The notes under the pieces are model-generated. The model was not told the origin of the DNA and searched no databases. It worked only from the letters and a program-made list of their open reading frames with translations. A DNA stretch of 45,273 nt from Massilibacteroides sp. (lineage in GTDB: Bacteria; Bacteroidota; Bacteroidia; Bacteroidales; Tannerellaceae): NCBI GenBank assembly GCA_028708075.1, contig JAQVZS010000009.1, positions 21,367 to 66,639 of the forward strand, given 5' to 3'. Below, piece after piece: positions 7,561 through 15,950 of the stretch (the first letter of the stretch is position 1; each line of letters opens with the position of its first letter). Position numbers and translations under genes: made by a program.

Positions 7561-8862
7561 TCATTTATGCAAAAACAATGGTAAAGCGTCCGCCACAACA
7601 AAGCTACTGCCTCCGATAAAAACAAAGTCGTTTGGCAAAGCCTGGGAAAGAGCGGCAGAAACAGCCTCAGACACAGAAGTAAAAGATCTCCCCTTTAATC
7701 CCGCCTCAACCGCCTGCGCGGCAAAATGTTCCACGGGCATCGCTCTTTCTACGGAGGGCTGCGTGAAATAATAGGTAGCGTTTTTCGGCATCAGACTTAA
7801 CACGGTATGTACATCTTTGTCGTTCACCATACCAACCACCAAATGTAATGCGTCTGCGTGTTTTTTTTCTTTCTGCAATTGGTCGGAAAGATATTGCCAA
7901 CCTCCTGGATTATGTCCTGTATCGCAAATTACCCGTGGGGATGTCTGCAATAATTGCCAACGTCCCATTAAACCGGTTAATACCGTCACATGTGCAAATG
8001 CGTCCAGAATAGCCTGCCTATCGATCCGGACACCCTGTGCTATCAATAGCCGAAGTGCCGTAAAAACCGTACGTGCATTATGCAGTTGCACCATCCCGCC
8101 CAACTCGCCATCGATTTGCCCAAACTCTTTCGTCTCAAAAACCCATCTCCCGTTTTCCTGCATGCTTGCTTTTTGTATAGGATCGTTTTCTTCCGCGAAA
8201 AAGATCGGCGCATTTTCTGCCTTCGCTTTATCCCAAAAGACATTCCGGACACCGGTTGAGCCCGTTTCGCCAATTAGAACCGGAATTCCCGGCTTAATAA
8301 TACCTGCTTTTTCTGAGGCAATAGCTTCCAACGTATTCCCTAAAAATTGCGTATGATCCAGACTTATATTCGTGATCACACTTAATTCCGGCGTAATAAT
8401 ATTCGTACTGTCTAACCGTCCGCCCAGCCCGACTTCGATTACCGCGAAATCGACTCTTTCTTCCTGAAAATATGAAAAAGCAAGCGTAGACGTAAGTTCA
8501 AAAAAGGAAGGGCTGAGAGATTCATAAAATGGACGGTGTTTTTCGACGAAATCGACTACATATTTTTCACTTATCATCTTTCCATTCACACGAATCCGTT
8601 CCCGGAAATCCACCAAATGAGGAGAAGTATATAATCCGGTCTTGTAACCGGCCGATTGCAGGATTGCAGCCAACAAATGACAGGTAGAACCTTTTCCATT
8701 AGTTCCGGCAACATGTATTGTTTTATAAGAACGATGCGGATTCCGCATATAATTATCCAGCGCTACACTCGTACCCAGTCCCGGTTTATATGCGGTCGCA
8801 CCACAACGTTGATACATCGGAATACTATGATACAAGTAGTACAACGTCTCTTCGTAAGTCAT
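7561..8862 (-). CDS. folC: Dihydrofolate synthase / folylpolyglutamate synthase
   Basis: FolC adds L-glutamate to dihydropteroate and further glutamates to folates. The 433-residue protein (start MTYEETLYYL) has the Mur-ligase ATP loop GTNGKGST at residues 53-60, the omega-loop region SPHLVDFRERI, VIEVGLGGRLDSTN, and DTGHNPGG opening the C-terminal domain. I chose the ATG at 8862 rather than an upstream ATG at 8901, because the 13 extra residues are Phe-rich and unlike FolC, and because the -7 element TATTTTTG lies at 8882-8889, inside that extension. It is probably the first gene of the folC-MFS-ispE-S9 transcript. Confidence 0.96.
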   Translation of the reverse strand: MTYEETLYYLYHSIPMYQRCGATAYKPGLGTSVALDNYMRNPHRSYKTIHVAGTNGKGSTCHLLAAILQSAGYKTGLYTSPHLVDFRERIRVNGKMISEKYVVDFVEKHRPFYESLSPSFFELTSTLAFSYFQEERVDFAVIEVGLGGRLDSTNIITPELSVITNISLDHTQFLGNTLEAIASEKAGIIKPGIPVLIGETGSTGVRNVFWDKAKAENAPIFFAEENDPIQKASMQENGRWVFETKEFGQIDGELGGMVQLHNARTVFTALRLLIAQGVRIDRQAILDAFAHVTVLTGLMGRWQLLQTSPRVICDTGHNPGGWQYLSDQLQKEKKHADALHLVVGMVNDKDVHTVLSLMPKNATYYFTQPSVERAMPVEHFAAQAVEAGLKGRSFTSVSEAVSAALSQALPNDFVFIGGSSFVVADALPLFLHK

Positions 8863-8881
8863 ACTTTGTTTTTCTTTTCTA

Positions 8882-8911
8882 CAAAAATAGAAAAAAAACA
8901 ATCTCCGGAGA
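8882..8911 (-). promoter_or_regulatory. Candidate folC promoter with overlapping palindrome
   Basis: TATTTTTG (8882-8889, minus strand) matches the Bacteroidota -7 element. The perfect 10-bp palindrome TCTCCGGAGA (8902-8911) covers the place where the -33 element would lie and could be an operator. No TTTG is found at the expected spacing. Confidence 0.45.
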
Positions 8912-8943
8912 CGTATTCTTACATCTACCGTTCAGAATAAGGC

Positions 8944-8976
8944 AAAAAAAAGAGAGCGTCTTCATCAGACACTCTC
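8944..8976 (-). terminator. Intrinsic terminator of the small lipoprotein gene
   Basis: GAGAG (8952-8956) and GTCT (8958-8961) pair with AGAC (8967-8970) and CTCTC (8972-8976), with one mismatch and a five-base loop. On the minus strand the stem is followed by eight U (8951-8944). It starts 22 bp after the lipoprotein stop codon. Confidence 0.9.
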
Positions 8977-8998
8977 CTTACTCTTCGTTTTGTTTCTA

Positions 8999-9205
8999 TC
9001 ATTCTGCAGGAGCAGCTTCTACAGCAGTAGAATCAGTTGCTTCAACAGCTGTCGAATCTGTAGTTTCTTCAACCGCAGGAGCAGCTTCTTCAACAACAGT
9101 TTCTGTTTCAGCTACAGGCTCTGTTGTAGCATCAGTAGACTTGTTTGCACAAGAAGAAAAAGAAACAGCTGCAATAACAGCAAAAAACACCAATACCTTT
9201 TTCAT
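8999..9205 (-). CDS. Small Glu/Ala/Thr-rich lipoprotein
   Basis: This 68-residue protein has a lipoprotein signal (MKKVLVFFAVIAAVSFSSC, lipid-modified Cys at residue 19). The mature part of about 50 residues is acidic and low in complexity, with no aromatic residues and the unit DSTAVEA repeated. It has no catalytic features and is probably a short, unstructured envelope lipoprotein. It has its own promoter (TACATTTG at 9254-9261) and its own terminator (8944-8976), so it is a single-gene unit that is likely well expressed. The family is not recognised beyond a general resemblance to small Bacteroidales lipoproteins. Confidence 0.85.
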   Translation of the reverse strand: MKKVLVFFAVIAAVSFSSCANKSTDATTEPVAETETVVEEAAPAVEETTDSTAVEATDSTAVEAAPAE

Positions 9206-9253
9206 TTCACCAATAAATTTAAGTGTCTATAAAATATCCTTTTTATTACGACG

Positions 9254-9261
9254 CAAATGTA
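9254..9261 (-). promoter_or_regulatory. -7 element of the small lipoprotein gene
   Basis: TACATTTG on the minus strand is an exact TAnnTTTG match. A TTG lies 22 bases upstream. The predicted leader is about 40 nt. Confidence 0.6.
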
Positions 9262-9418
9262 ACTATAAAATGAACATGTTATACAACATAGCTCATTTTT
9301 TTTAAAAAAATCTGAAGAAAAGGAAACAAACAAGAGTATTTTCATAGAACAGAAACACTATTTAACGTTTCCAAGAAAAAGCACACGTTATCTTATACAT
9401 TAATTATCAATTATACTC

Positions 9419-11083
9419 TCAATAATTACTATATAAATAGCGTTTGATACTTTTTTTAGGAGTTTTTTCGAATTCCGTCGGATACAATTGGATTGTCGAA
9501 ACAGATTCGTAAGATGCCAACATTTTATTCAGTTCAACTCTATTTTGTTCCATAATAGCAGGCAAATCTTCGTGCGAGAAGGCCGCACTATCTACAGCAT
9601 CATAATCCGGATAGACTAAAGCAATTAATTTCCCGTTCCGTTCAACAACAACACTCTCCAATACATAAGGCAAATTGTTCAATTTCGACTCGATTTCTTC
9701 CGGATAAATATTTTGTCCGCTCGAACCCAAGATCATGGTTTTACAGCGTCCGCGTATATAAATCCGCTTCTCTTGATCAATCGTTCCTAAATCTCCTGTA
9801 CGGAGCCAACCATCATCAGTAAATACATTTGCCGTAGCCTCTTCATTTTTATAATATCCCTTCATTACATTCTCCCCGCGTACCTGTATCTCTCCGACTT
9901 CATTGTACGGATCTTCCGAATCAATCCGAACATCCATGATTCCCTTCAAGACATAGCCGCAAGAACCGGGTAAAAAAACTTTATGATTCGTATAACTAAT
10001 CAGTGGGGCACATTCAGTCATGCCATACCCTACCGTAAACGCGAAATTAATTTTATACAAGAAATCAACTACTTCCTGATTCATGGCAGCACCACCAACA
10101 ATCACTTCACGAAATTGTCCGCCCATCGCTTCCGTCAGACTTTTCCGTATTCTCGCATAAATCCGAGAATCTAAAAAAGGAATATTCAACGCCAGACGTA
10201 ACACTCGTTTTTTTAGCTTCGGCAAAATCATCTTTTTGTAAATTTTTTCGAGGATAAGCGGAACGGTCAAAATCAGATTTGGTTTCACTTCTTCAAAAGC
10301 CTTCAATAAAATTTTCGGAGAAGGAACTTTTCCCAAGAAAAAGACATGCGCCCCAATGGCCATCGGCACGAGAAAATTAAACGCACAACTATACGCATGA
10401 GCCAATGGCAAAAAGCAAAGAACATTGTCTTTACGGAACATCAAATCCAACGTTTGCGCATAAGTCACGTTACCAGCAAGATTATTTCCCGTCAACATTA
10501 CCCCCTTACTAAATCCCGTAGTGCCGGAAGTGTAATTCAACAGCACCACTTCTTTATTATCCTGTTCTACGTAACGAATATCGTCGGCGCTAAATCCTTT
10601 CGGATATTTTTCATTCATTTTGACATCCATCTGTTGAAGTAGATTTCCGACATTTTCGCCGTTATGTTCATAGATACAGCTAAAATCAGATAATGAAATA
10701 ATCGCCCGCACATCTTTTATCTTTTCTTCTTCCAAAGCATCCCAAATCCGGGGCGTAACAAAAAGAAAAACAGAGTCGGAATGATTGATGATATGATGAA
10801 CATCATTCGGACTGAAATCCTGTAAAATAGGGACAATGACCGCACCGTAAGTCACCGCGGCCATATACACCATGCACCAATGAGCCGAATCCTTGCCAAT
10901 CAAAGCAATCTTATCCCCCCTCTTGATCTTAGATTCTTCAAAGATAATATGTAAACGGGCAATACGATCAGCAACATCACCAAATGTAAAGGTTTTCTCT
11001 TTACTATAATCTGTCAAGGCCGGTAAATCCCAATTATCCTTGAAACTCTGCTCATAAATCTTTATAAAATTTTCTTTTATCAT
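9419..11083 (-). CDS. Long-chain fatty-acid--CoA ligase / AMP-forming acyl ligase
   Basis: This 554-residue adenylate-forming enzyme activates a carboxylate with ATP to an acyl-AMP, usually then to acyl-CoA. It has the P-loop-like TSGTTGFSKG (residues 185-194), the VGYGMTECAP block, LRTGDLG, and the hinge region IRGRCKTMILGSSGQNIYPEE with the conserved C-terminal catalytic Lys region near KTPKKSIKR. I chose the ATG at 11083 (MIKENFIKIYEQ) instead of 11137, because the longer form would begin upstream of a promoter -7 element (11107-11114). It looks FadD-like; a role in recycling or scavenging acyl chains for phospholipid is possible. It is monocistronic as far as can be seen, and divergent from mtaB. 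Confidence 0.92.
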   Translation of the reverse strand: MIKENFIKIYEQSFKDNWDLPALTDYSKEKTFTFGDVADRIARLHIIFEESKIKRGDKIALIGKDSAHWCMVYMAAVTYGAVIVPILQDFSPNDVHHIINHSDSVFLFVTPRIWDALEEEKIKDVRAIISLSDFSCIYEHNGENVGNLLQQMDVKMNEKYPKGFSADDIRYVEQDNKEVVLLNYTSGTTGFSKGVMLTGNNLAGNVTYAQTLDLMFRKDNVLCFLPLAHAYSCAFNFLVPMAIGAHVFFLGKVPSPKILLKAFEEVKPNLILTVPLILEKIYKKMILPKLKKRVLRLALNIPFLDSRIYARIRKSLTEAMGGQFREVIVGGAAMNQEVVDFLYKINFAFTVGYGMTECAPLISYTNHKVFLPGSCGYVLKGIMDVRIDSEDPYNEVGEIQVRGENVMKGYYKNEEATANVFTDDGWLRTGDLGTIDQEKRIYIRGRCKTMILGSSGQNIYPEEIESKLNNLPYVLESVVVERNGKLIALVYPDYDAVDSAAFSHEDLPAIMEQNRVELNKMLASYESVSTIQLYPTEFEKTPKKSIKRYLYSNY

Positions 11084-11106
11084 AGCACAAACTGGCAAAT
11101 AGTGTG

Positions 11107-11137
11107 CAAAAATACAGAGTTGAAAGCAGATAAACAA
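11107..11137 (-). promoter_or_regulatory. Promoter of the acyl-CoA ligase gene
   Basis: On the minus strand TTG (11137-11135), a 20-base spacer and TATTTTTG (11114-11107) fit the Bacteroidota sigma-ABfr consensus. The predicted leader is short (about 15-20 nt) to the ATG at 11083. Confidence 0.65.
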
Positions 11138-11168
11138 TTAAACGGGATACTAACTTACGGCTTTTATA

Positions 11169-11176
11169 TAACTTTG
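11169..11176 (+). promoter_or_regulatory. -7 element of mtaB
   Basis: TAACTTTG matches TAnnTTTG exactly, 22 bases ahead of the mtaB ATG. No clear -33 TTTG is present. Confidence 0.55.
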
Positions 11177-11197
11177 CGACTTTAATATAACTGATAA

Positions 11198-12523
11198 ATG
11201 ATAGATACTACCGTTTTTGAGAATAAAATTGCGGCTTATTATACACTTGGTTGTAAACTAAATTTCGCGGAAACGTCCACTATCGGAAAACTATTAGCCC
11301 GCAATGGGATACGAAAAGCCCGCAATGGTGAAAAAGCGCAGATTTGTGTAATCAACACCTGTTCAGTAACGGAATTGGCCGACAAGAAATGCCGTCAGGC
11401 AATCCGCCGAATCAACAAACAACACCCGGGGGCTTTTATCGTTGTCACCGGATGCTACGCACAATTAAAACCCGAAGAAGTAGCCCACATCGAAGGGGTA
11501 GACTTGGTTTTGGGTACTGAACAAAAATTTGATATCCTCAAACATTTGAATAATTTAGATAAAAGAAATGACGGAGGAACGATTATTACCTCCAAAACAA
11601 AAGAGATACACTTGTTCACTCCTTCATGCTCGTCCGACGACCGCACCCGTCATTTTCTGAAAGTTCAGGATGGCTGCGATTATTTTTGTTCGTTCTGTAC
11701 CATACCTTTCGCACGCGGACGCAGCCGGAACGGCACAATTGCCAGTTTAGTCAATCAAGCCCGTGAAGTCGTTGCCAAAGGTGGTAAGGAAATTGTGCTT
11801 ACGGGTGTCAATATCGGAGATTTCGGGAAAAGCACCGGCGAAACATTCATCGACCTAATACGTGAGCTTGACGAGGTAGAAGGGATTGAACGATACCGCA
11901 TTTCGTCAATCGAACCCAACTTAATCACAGACGAAGCCATCGATTTCGTCGCAGGAAGCAAGCATTTCGCTCCACACTTCCATATTCCGCTCCAAAGTGG
12001 TTGCGACGAAGTATTGAAATTGATGCGCCGCCGTTACGACACGGCTTTATTCCGTCATAAAATTGAAAAAATAAAGACAGTTATTCCTAATGCGTTTATC
12101 GGAGTGGATGTAATTGTAGGAACACGAGGCGAAACCGACGAATATTTCGAGAAAGCTTATCGCTTTATCGAATTGCTTGCCATCTCACAATTGCATGTAT
12201 TCAGCTATTCCGAACGTTCCGGGACACAAGCGTTAAAAATCGATTACGCCGTCGACGCGAAAACCAAACATCTGCGAAGTCAGCGTTTACTGGATCTTTC
12301 AGACCGTAAACTGCATGCGTTTTATGAAGCCTATCAGGGAAAAACAGAAACCGTTCTGTTCGAACATGCCCGAAAAGGAAATTTAATGCATGGATTTACG
12401 GAAAATTATATTAAAGTTGAAATGCCTTATGATGCTTCGCTAATCAATATCCCCAAAAAAATTATCTTAGGCGGTTGGAATGAAGACAAAACGGCTTTAA
12501 CGGGAGTATTAACACAAGAATAA
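11198..12523 (+). CDS. mtaB: tRNA t6A37 methylthiotransferase
   Basis: MtaB is a radical-SAM enzyme that converts N6-threonylcarbamoyladenosine at position 37 of tRNA to its 2-methylthio form. The 441-residue protein has the N-terminal UPF0004 domain with its iron-sulfur cysteines C19 (TLGCKLN), C55 (NTCSVT) and C86 (GCYAQ). The radical-SAM cluster is C160/C164/C167 (GCDYFCSFC), and a C-terminal TRAM-like region begins at about residue 380. The LGCKLN spelling and the length fit MtaB better than MiaB or RimO. The acyltransferase gene starts three bases after its stop, so mtaB heads a three-gene operon. Confidence 0.95.
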   Translation: MIDTTVFENKIAAYYTLGCKLNFAETSTIGKLLARNGIRKARNGEKAQICVINTCSVTELADKKCRQAIRRINKQHPGAFIVVTGCYAQLKPEEVAHIEGVDLVLGTEQKFDILKHLNNLDKRNDGGTIITSKTKEIHLFTPSCSSDDRTRHFLKVQDGCDYFCSFCTIPFARGRSRNGTIASLVNQAREVVAKGGKEIVLTGVNIGDFGKSTGETFIDLIRELDEVEGIERYRISSIEPNLITDEAIDFVAGSKHFAPHFHIPLQSGCDEVLKLMRRRYDTALFRHKIEKIKTVIPNAFIGVDVIVGTRGETDEYFEKAYRFIELLAISQLHVFSYSERSGTQALKIDYAVDAKTKHLRSQRLLDLSDRKLHAFYEAYQGKTETVLFEHARKGNLMHGFTENYIKVEMPYDASLINIPKKIILGGWNEDKTALTGVLTQE

Positions 12524-12526
12524 ATT

Positions 12527-13414
12527 ATGTGGACAAAAATAGAATACCTTATTATATATCTATGGGTTAAGGAACATGCCATACTCCCTCTACGTCTATT
12601 GTATATCCTGTCGGACATTCTATATGTGTTTGTGTATAAAATCATTCGTTACCGCGTACGGGTTACCCGTGCCAACTTAAAAGCTTCGTTCCCACAAAAA
12701 ACAGAAAAAGAACGGAAAAAATTGGAACGCCGGTTTTATCAGCATTTTGCCGATTATATTGTTGAAACCATCAAATTGGCTCATATTTCCGAAAAAGAAA
12801 TCAAACGCAGGGCATTTCTCAATAATCCGGAATTGATAGACAAGCTGATGGACGAAGGACACCCTTGTGTGATCATGTTGATGGGGCATTACGGCAATTG
12901 GGAATGGTTCACCTCTTCTTCTTCTTTTTTTAGAGACGCAAAAATATTTCAAATATACCGCCCACTTAACAACCAAGCATTCGATGATTTGTTTATCTAT
13001 TTACGCACCCGTTTCGGCTCTCAGGGAATTAAAAAAAACGATACGATCCGCGAAGTTATCCATTTACAAAAAAGAAAAACTCGTTCCTGCGTGATTTTTA
13101 TTTCCGATCAGACACCAAGTTTGAACAACTTGCACTACTGGACGCAGTTCTTGAATCAGGATAGTGCCATGCTGACAGGCGCAGAACGAATCGCCAAAAA
13201 ATTCAATTTGCCGGTCGTTTTCTTAGATACTAAAAAAACACAACGTGGTCATTATGTCATCGATTTCCAATTGATCACTGACCAACCGAAAGATACACCC
13301 GACTTCTGGATCACGGAACAATACGCCCGCCGGATGGAAAAATGTATTCTTCGTGACCCGGCTTATTGGTTATGGACGCACAAACGATGGAAACACAAAC
13401 ACGAACAAGCATGA
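12527..13414 (+). CDS. Lipid A-type lauroyl/myristoyl acyltransferase (LpxL/HtrB family)
   Basis: This 295-residue membrane-associated acyltransferase has an N-terminal hydrophobic anchor (about residues 6-40). The catalytic HX4E motif is H121...E126 in GHYGNWEW. The DQTPSLNN block and the C-terminal DPAYWLWTHKRWK (typical RxPxQWLWxHRRW ending) are also seen. Family members add a secondary acyl chain from acyl-ACP to Kdo-lipid A at the inner membrane face. It lies between mtaB and a GT2 gene; its TGA overlaps the ATG of the GT2 gene (ATGA at 13411), so the two are translationally coupled. That pairing supports an outer-membrane glycolipid role for both. Confidence 0.93.
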   Translation: MWTKIEYLIIYLWVKEHAILPLRLLYILSDILYVFVYKIIRYRVRVTRANLKASFPQKTEKERKKLERRFYQHFADYIVETIKLAHISEKEIKRRAFLNNPELIDKLMDEGHPCVIMLMGHYGNWEWFTSSSSFFRDAKIFQIYRPLNNQAFDDLFIYLRTRFGSQGIKKNDTIREVIHLQKRKTRSCVIFISDQTPSLNNLHYWTQFLNQDSAMLTGAERIAKKFNLPVVFLDTKKTQRGHYVIDFQLITDQPKDTPDFWITEQYARRMEKCILRDPAYWLWTHKRWKHKHEQA

Positions 13415-14430
13415 AAAAATTAACCATTGTCATCTTGAACTGGAACGGAAAAACGTTGATGGAAACATTTCTTCCTTCTGTAATAGCCTGTACACCGGAA
13501 GAAGAGGCCGATATTGTCGTCGCAGATAACGGATCGACCGACGGTTCGGTCGCAATGCTAAAAGAAAAATTTCCGAAAGTGCGCCTGATCCTGTTAGAAA
13601 AAAACTACGGTTTCGCCGAAGGATACAATCAGGCACTGAAACATATCGACACTCCCTATTCCGTTTTACTGAACAGCGATGTAGAAGTAACTCCGGGATG
13701 GACGGAAGCTCCGGTAAAAGCATTAAACGAAAAGCCAGGAATAGCCGGAGTACAACCCAAAATACGGGCACAAATGAATAAAGATTATTTTGAATATGCG
13801 GGCGCTTGTGGCGGATTTATGGACCGTTACGGTTATCCCTATTGCCGTGGAAGATTGCTTTATGAAATAGAAAAAGATCAGGGACAGTACGACACACAGT
13901 CGGATGTACTATGGGCAACTGGCGCTTGTCTTTTTATACGAACAGAAGTCTACAAAAAAGAAGGAGGACTAGATAGCCGTTTTTTCGCGCATCAAGAAGA
14001 GATCGATCTTTGCTGGCGTCTACGCTGCCGGGGCTATCGATTGATTTGTACGCCCGAATCCGTCGTGTATCATGTAGGAGGCGCGACACTAAGCGTGGAA
14101 AGTCCGCGAAAAACTTATCTGAACTTCCGCAATAATTTATTGACAGTTTATAAGAATCTTCCCGATGCGGATTTGACGCATGTCATGCGCATGCGTTTCT
14201 GGTTAGACTACCTTGCTGCCTTGAAATTCCTTATAACCGGGCATCCTCGGAACACGAAAGCCGTCTATTCCGCACGCCGGGATTACCACCGTTTAAAAGC
14301 AACTTACGCCCCGATAAGGGAAGAGAACAAAAGAAAAACAACGCAAACAACTATTCCGGAACTCTCCCCAAAAAGCCTTATTGTTTCTTTTTATCTGAAA
14401 GGAATACGAAAATACGCCGACCTGCACTAA
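13411..14430 (+). CDS. Family 2 glycosyltransferase
   Basis: This 339-residue GT-A enzyme starts MKKLTIVILNWNGK. It shows the nucleotide-binding start, ADNGSTDGS, the metal-binding acidic motif LLNSDVEV, and GGLDSRFFAHQEEIDLCWR, typical of rhamnosyl-like GT2 enzymes of cell-surface polysaccharides. A longer frame starts at 13366, but the ATG at 13411 overlaps the upstream stop as ATGA and gives a normal N-terminus, so I use it. There are no membrane spans, so it is cytoplasmic and membrane-associated. Acceptor and sugar are unknown. Its stop codon touches the stop of the convergent HAD gene with no spacer. Confidence 0.92.
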   Translation: MKKLTIVILNWNGKTLMETFLPSVIACTPEEEADIVVADNGSTDGSVAMLKEKFPKVRLILLEKNYGFAEGYNQALKHIDTPYSVLLNSDVEVTPGWTEAPVKALNEKPGIAGVQPKIRAQMNKDYFEYAGACGGFMDRYGYPYCRGRLLYEIEKDQGQYDTQSDVLWATGACLFIRTEVYKKEGGLDSRFFAHQEEIDLCWRLRCRGYRLICTPESVVYHVGGATLSVESPRKTYLNFRNNLLTVYKNLPDADLTHVMRMRFWLDYLAALKFLITGHPRNTKAVYSARRDYHRLKATYAPIREENKRKTTQTTIPELSPKSLIVSFYLKGIRKYADLH

Positions 14431-15123
14431 TCAAGGAAGCAAACGAAGGATCTCCCAAAGTGAATCCACCTTGAAAAAACGGGGGTCGGACGTCGGCTCT
14501 TCCGCTTTTTCATGCTCCCAAGTCATCTCGCAAGGCACATAAACCGCGTAACTTCCTAAAATAAGCGGCGGCAGGATATCCGAACGTAACGAATTACCCA
14601 CCATCATAAACTCATCCGGACGCAGATCGATATGTTTTAACAATTTACGATAGTAACATTCCGTCTTGTCGCTCATCACTTCCACATGATGAAACAAATG
14701 TTCCAACCCGGAAGCCGCCAATTTCCGTTCCTGATCCAACAAATCTCCCTTAGTCACCAAAATAAGTTCGTACGATCCGACAAGCGCATTGAGCGTATCT
14801 TCGACAGAAGGTAATAACTCAACCGGCTGCAAAAGTTGCTTTTTCCCCAGATCAATTATCTCGCGGACAATCGAAGCCGGCACATTCCCTTGCGTGATGT
14901 GGTGAGCAGTTTCCAGAACCGAAAGAATAAACGCCTTAACCCCGTATCCATACAGAAACATATTATTGGATTCTGTACGGTACAATTCCGAAGAAATCGT
15001 CGACTCGTCTGCGTAATCGGCAAGCAGTTTATAAAAGTGTTGCTCCGTCTCCCGGAAAAACAATTCGTTAACCCAGAGCGTATCATCGGCGTCAAATCCA
15101 ATCTTTTTGATCCCTTCAACCAT
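14431..15123 (-). CDS. HAD-superfamily phosphatase
   Basis: This 230-residue haloacid-dehalogenase-type hydrolase has motif I DADDT (nucleophile D11, acid/base D13), motif II ILVTKGD, a conserved Lys region (DKTECYYRKLLKH) and motif III MMVGNSLRSDI. A helical cap lies between motifs I and II. The substrate is a phosphorylated metabolite that cannot be named. Its ATG overlaps the folB stop (TAATG at 15121-15125, minus strand), so it is translationally coupled to folB. A role in removing phosphate from a pterin intermediate, such as dihydroneopterin phosphate, is an attractive inference from this coupling but is not shown. Confidence 0.9.
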   Translation of the reverse strand: MVEGIKKIGFDADDTLWVNELFFRETEQHFYKLLADYADESTISSELYRTESNNMFLYGYGVKAFILSVLETAHHITQGNVPASIVREIIDLGKKQLLQPVELLPSVEDTLNALVGSYELILVTKGDLLDQERKLAASGLEHLFHHVEVMSDKTECYYRKLLKHIDLRPDEFMMVGNSLRSDILPPLILGSYAVYVPCEMTWEHEKAEEPTSDPRFFKVDSLWEILRLLP

Positions 15124-15485
15124 TAGCTATACGTTTGACGAAGGATTACAGAAGCCGAACCGATTTCCCCTTTAATCGGCGGATTCAGTTTCGAAATTTT
15201 CAATTCTATAGAAGTCAGTTGCGGAAAATTTTTCTTCAAAGCCACCAATATTCTCCCGGCCACATGTTCAAGCAAATCGGAAGGAATATCCATTTCCGCT
15301 TTCACAATCGCATATACATCTGCGTAATTCACCGTGTCGTTCAAATCATCGCTCAATACCGCCTTCTCCAATGGCGCTCCCAAAAAAACATCCAGCGAAT
15401 ATAGATTTCCAAGCTTTCTTTCTTGCTCAAAAACACCATGATAAGCCTTCAAGCGTATATTTTTCAACTCAATACAAGTCTCCAT
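15123..15485 (-). CDS. folB: Dihydroneopterin aldolase
   Basis: FolB converts 7,8-dihydroneopterin to 6-hydroxymethyl-dihydropterin in folate synthesis. The 120-residue protein has the family core: LKAYHGVFEQER (active-site Glu), TVNYADVYAIV (substrate Tyr), LLEHVAGRI (pterin-anchoring Glu) and the catalytic Lys in ISKLNPPI. A longer frame begins at 15650, but its first 55 residues are not FolB-like and would run through the divergent bactofilin promoter, so I start at METCIELKNI. It is coupled to the HAD gene by a TAATG overlap. Confidence 0.95.
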   Translation of the reverse strand: METCIELKNIRLKAYHGVFEQERKLGNLYSLDVFLGAPLEKAVLSDDLNDTVNYADVYAIVKAEMDIPSDLLEHVAGRILVALKKNFPQLTSIELKISKLNPPIKGEIGSASVILRQTYS

Positions 15486-15544
15486 ATTAAAAAATTGAAC
15501 GGTAAAAGTAGTTAAAAGAAGGGGATTCTGCCAAAATATAATTC

Positions 15545-15552
15545 TATATTTG
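15545..15552 (+). promoter_or_regulatory. -7 element of the bactofilin gene
   Basis: TATATTTG matches the Bacteroidota -7 consensus, 26 bases before the bactofilin ATG. The -33 region is weak. Confidence 0.55.
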
Positions 15553-15577
15553 CAATAAATCAAAACTAAATAGTACC

Positions 15578-15949
15578 ATGATCGTAAATAAAAACAAAGT
15601 TGAAGTTCCGGCTGGAGGAGGGTTGCATAACACGTTAGCGATTGGAACAAAAGTTAAAGGCGATATTTCGATGGATATCGATTTTAGGCTTGACGGTGCT
15701 GTGGAAGGAAATATCAAATGTGGTTCGAAAATTGTTGTCGGACCTAAGGCAAAAGTAAATGGAAATATTGAATCAGTAAATGCAGAAATAGCCGGAACCA
15801 TTATTGGAACAATTAAAACAAGCGAAAAACTGATTATCAAATCCACGGCTCAAATCAAAGGCGATATCTATAGTCAGGTATTGGAAGTTGAACCAAATGC
15901 CAAAATCAATGGTGCTTGTAACATGTCTAAAGAGGCAGGAAAAGATTAA
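15578..15949 (+). CDS. Bactofilin (polymer-forming cytoskeletal protein)
   Basis: This 123-residue protein has a bactofilin core at about residues 18-112. It shows the repeating hydrophobic-x-G pattern of a right-handed beta-helix (for example VKGDISMDIDFRLDGAVEG, GPKAKVNGNIESVNAEIAGT, SAQIKGDIYSQ). Flanks are short, and there is no membrane segment. Bactofilins polymerise without nucleotide and position wall-modifying or polar proteins. It is a single gene with its own promoter, divergent from folB; the following 257 bp hold no convincing gene. No client gene is adjacent, so its cellular job is unknown. Confidence 0.93.
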   Translation: MIVNKNKVEVPAGGGLHNTLAIGTKVKGDISMDIDFRLDGAVEGNIKCGSKIVVGPKAKVNGNIESVNAEIAGTIIGTIKTSEKLIIKSTAQIKGDIYSQVLEVEPNAKINGACNMSKEAGKD

Positions 15950-15950
15950 T

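Noticed and set aside
7817-8356. 179-codon plus-strand frame opposite folC
   Set aside because: It is a Cys/Ser-rich translation typical of an antisense shadow; folC motifs are complete on the other strand.
8999-9100. Repeated units that could suggest a CRISPR or VNTR
   Set aside because: They are two in-frame copies of the coding unit DSTAVEA inside a lipoprotein; there are no spacers of constant length.
8718-9305. 195-codon plus-strand frame across the folC start and the small lipoprotein
   Set aside because: It crosses a terminator and two promoters of minus-strand genes and is low in complexity only because it mirrors the lipoprotein repeats.
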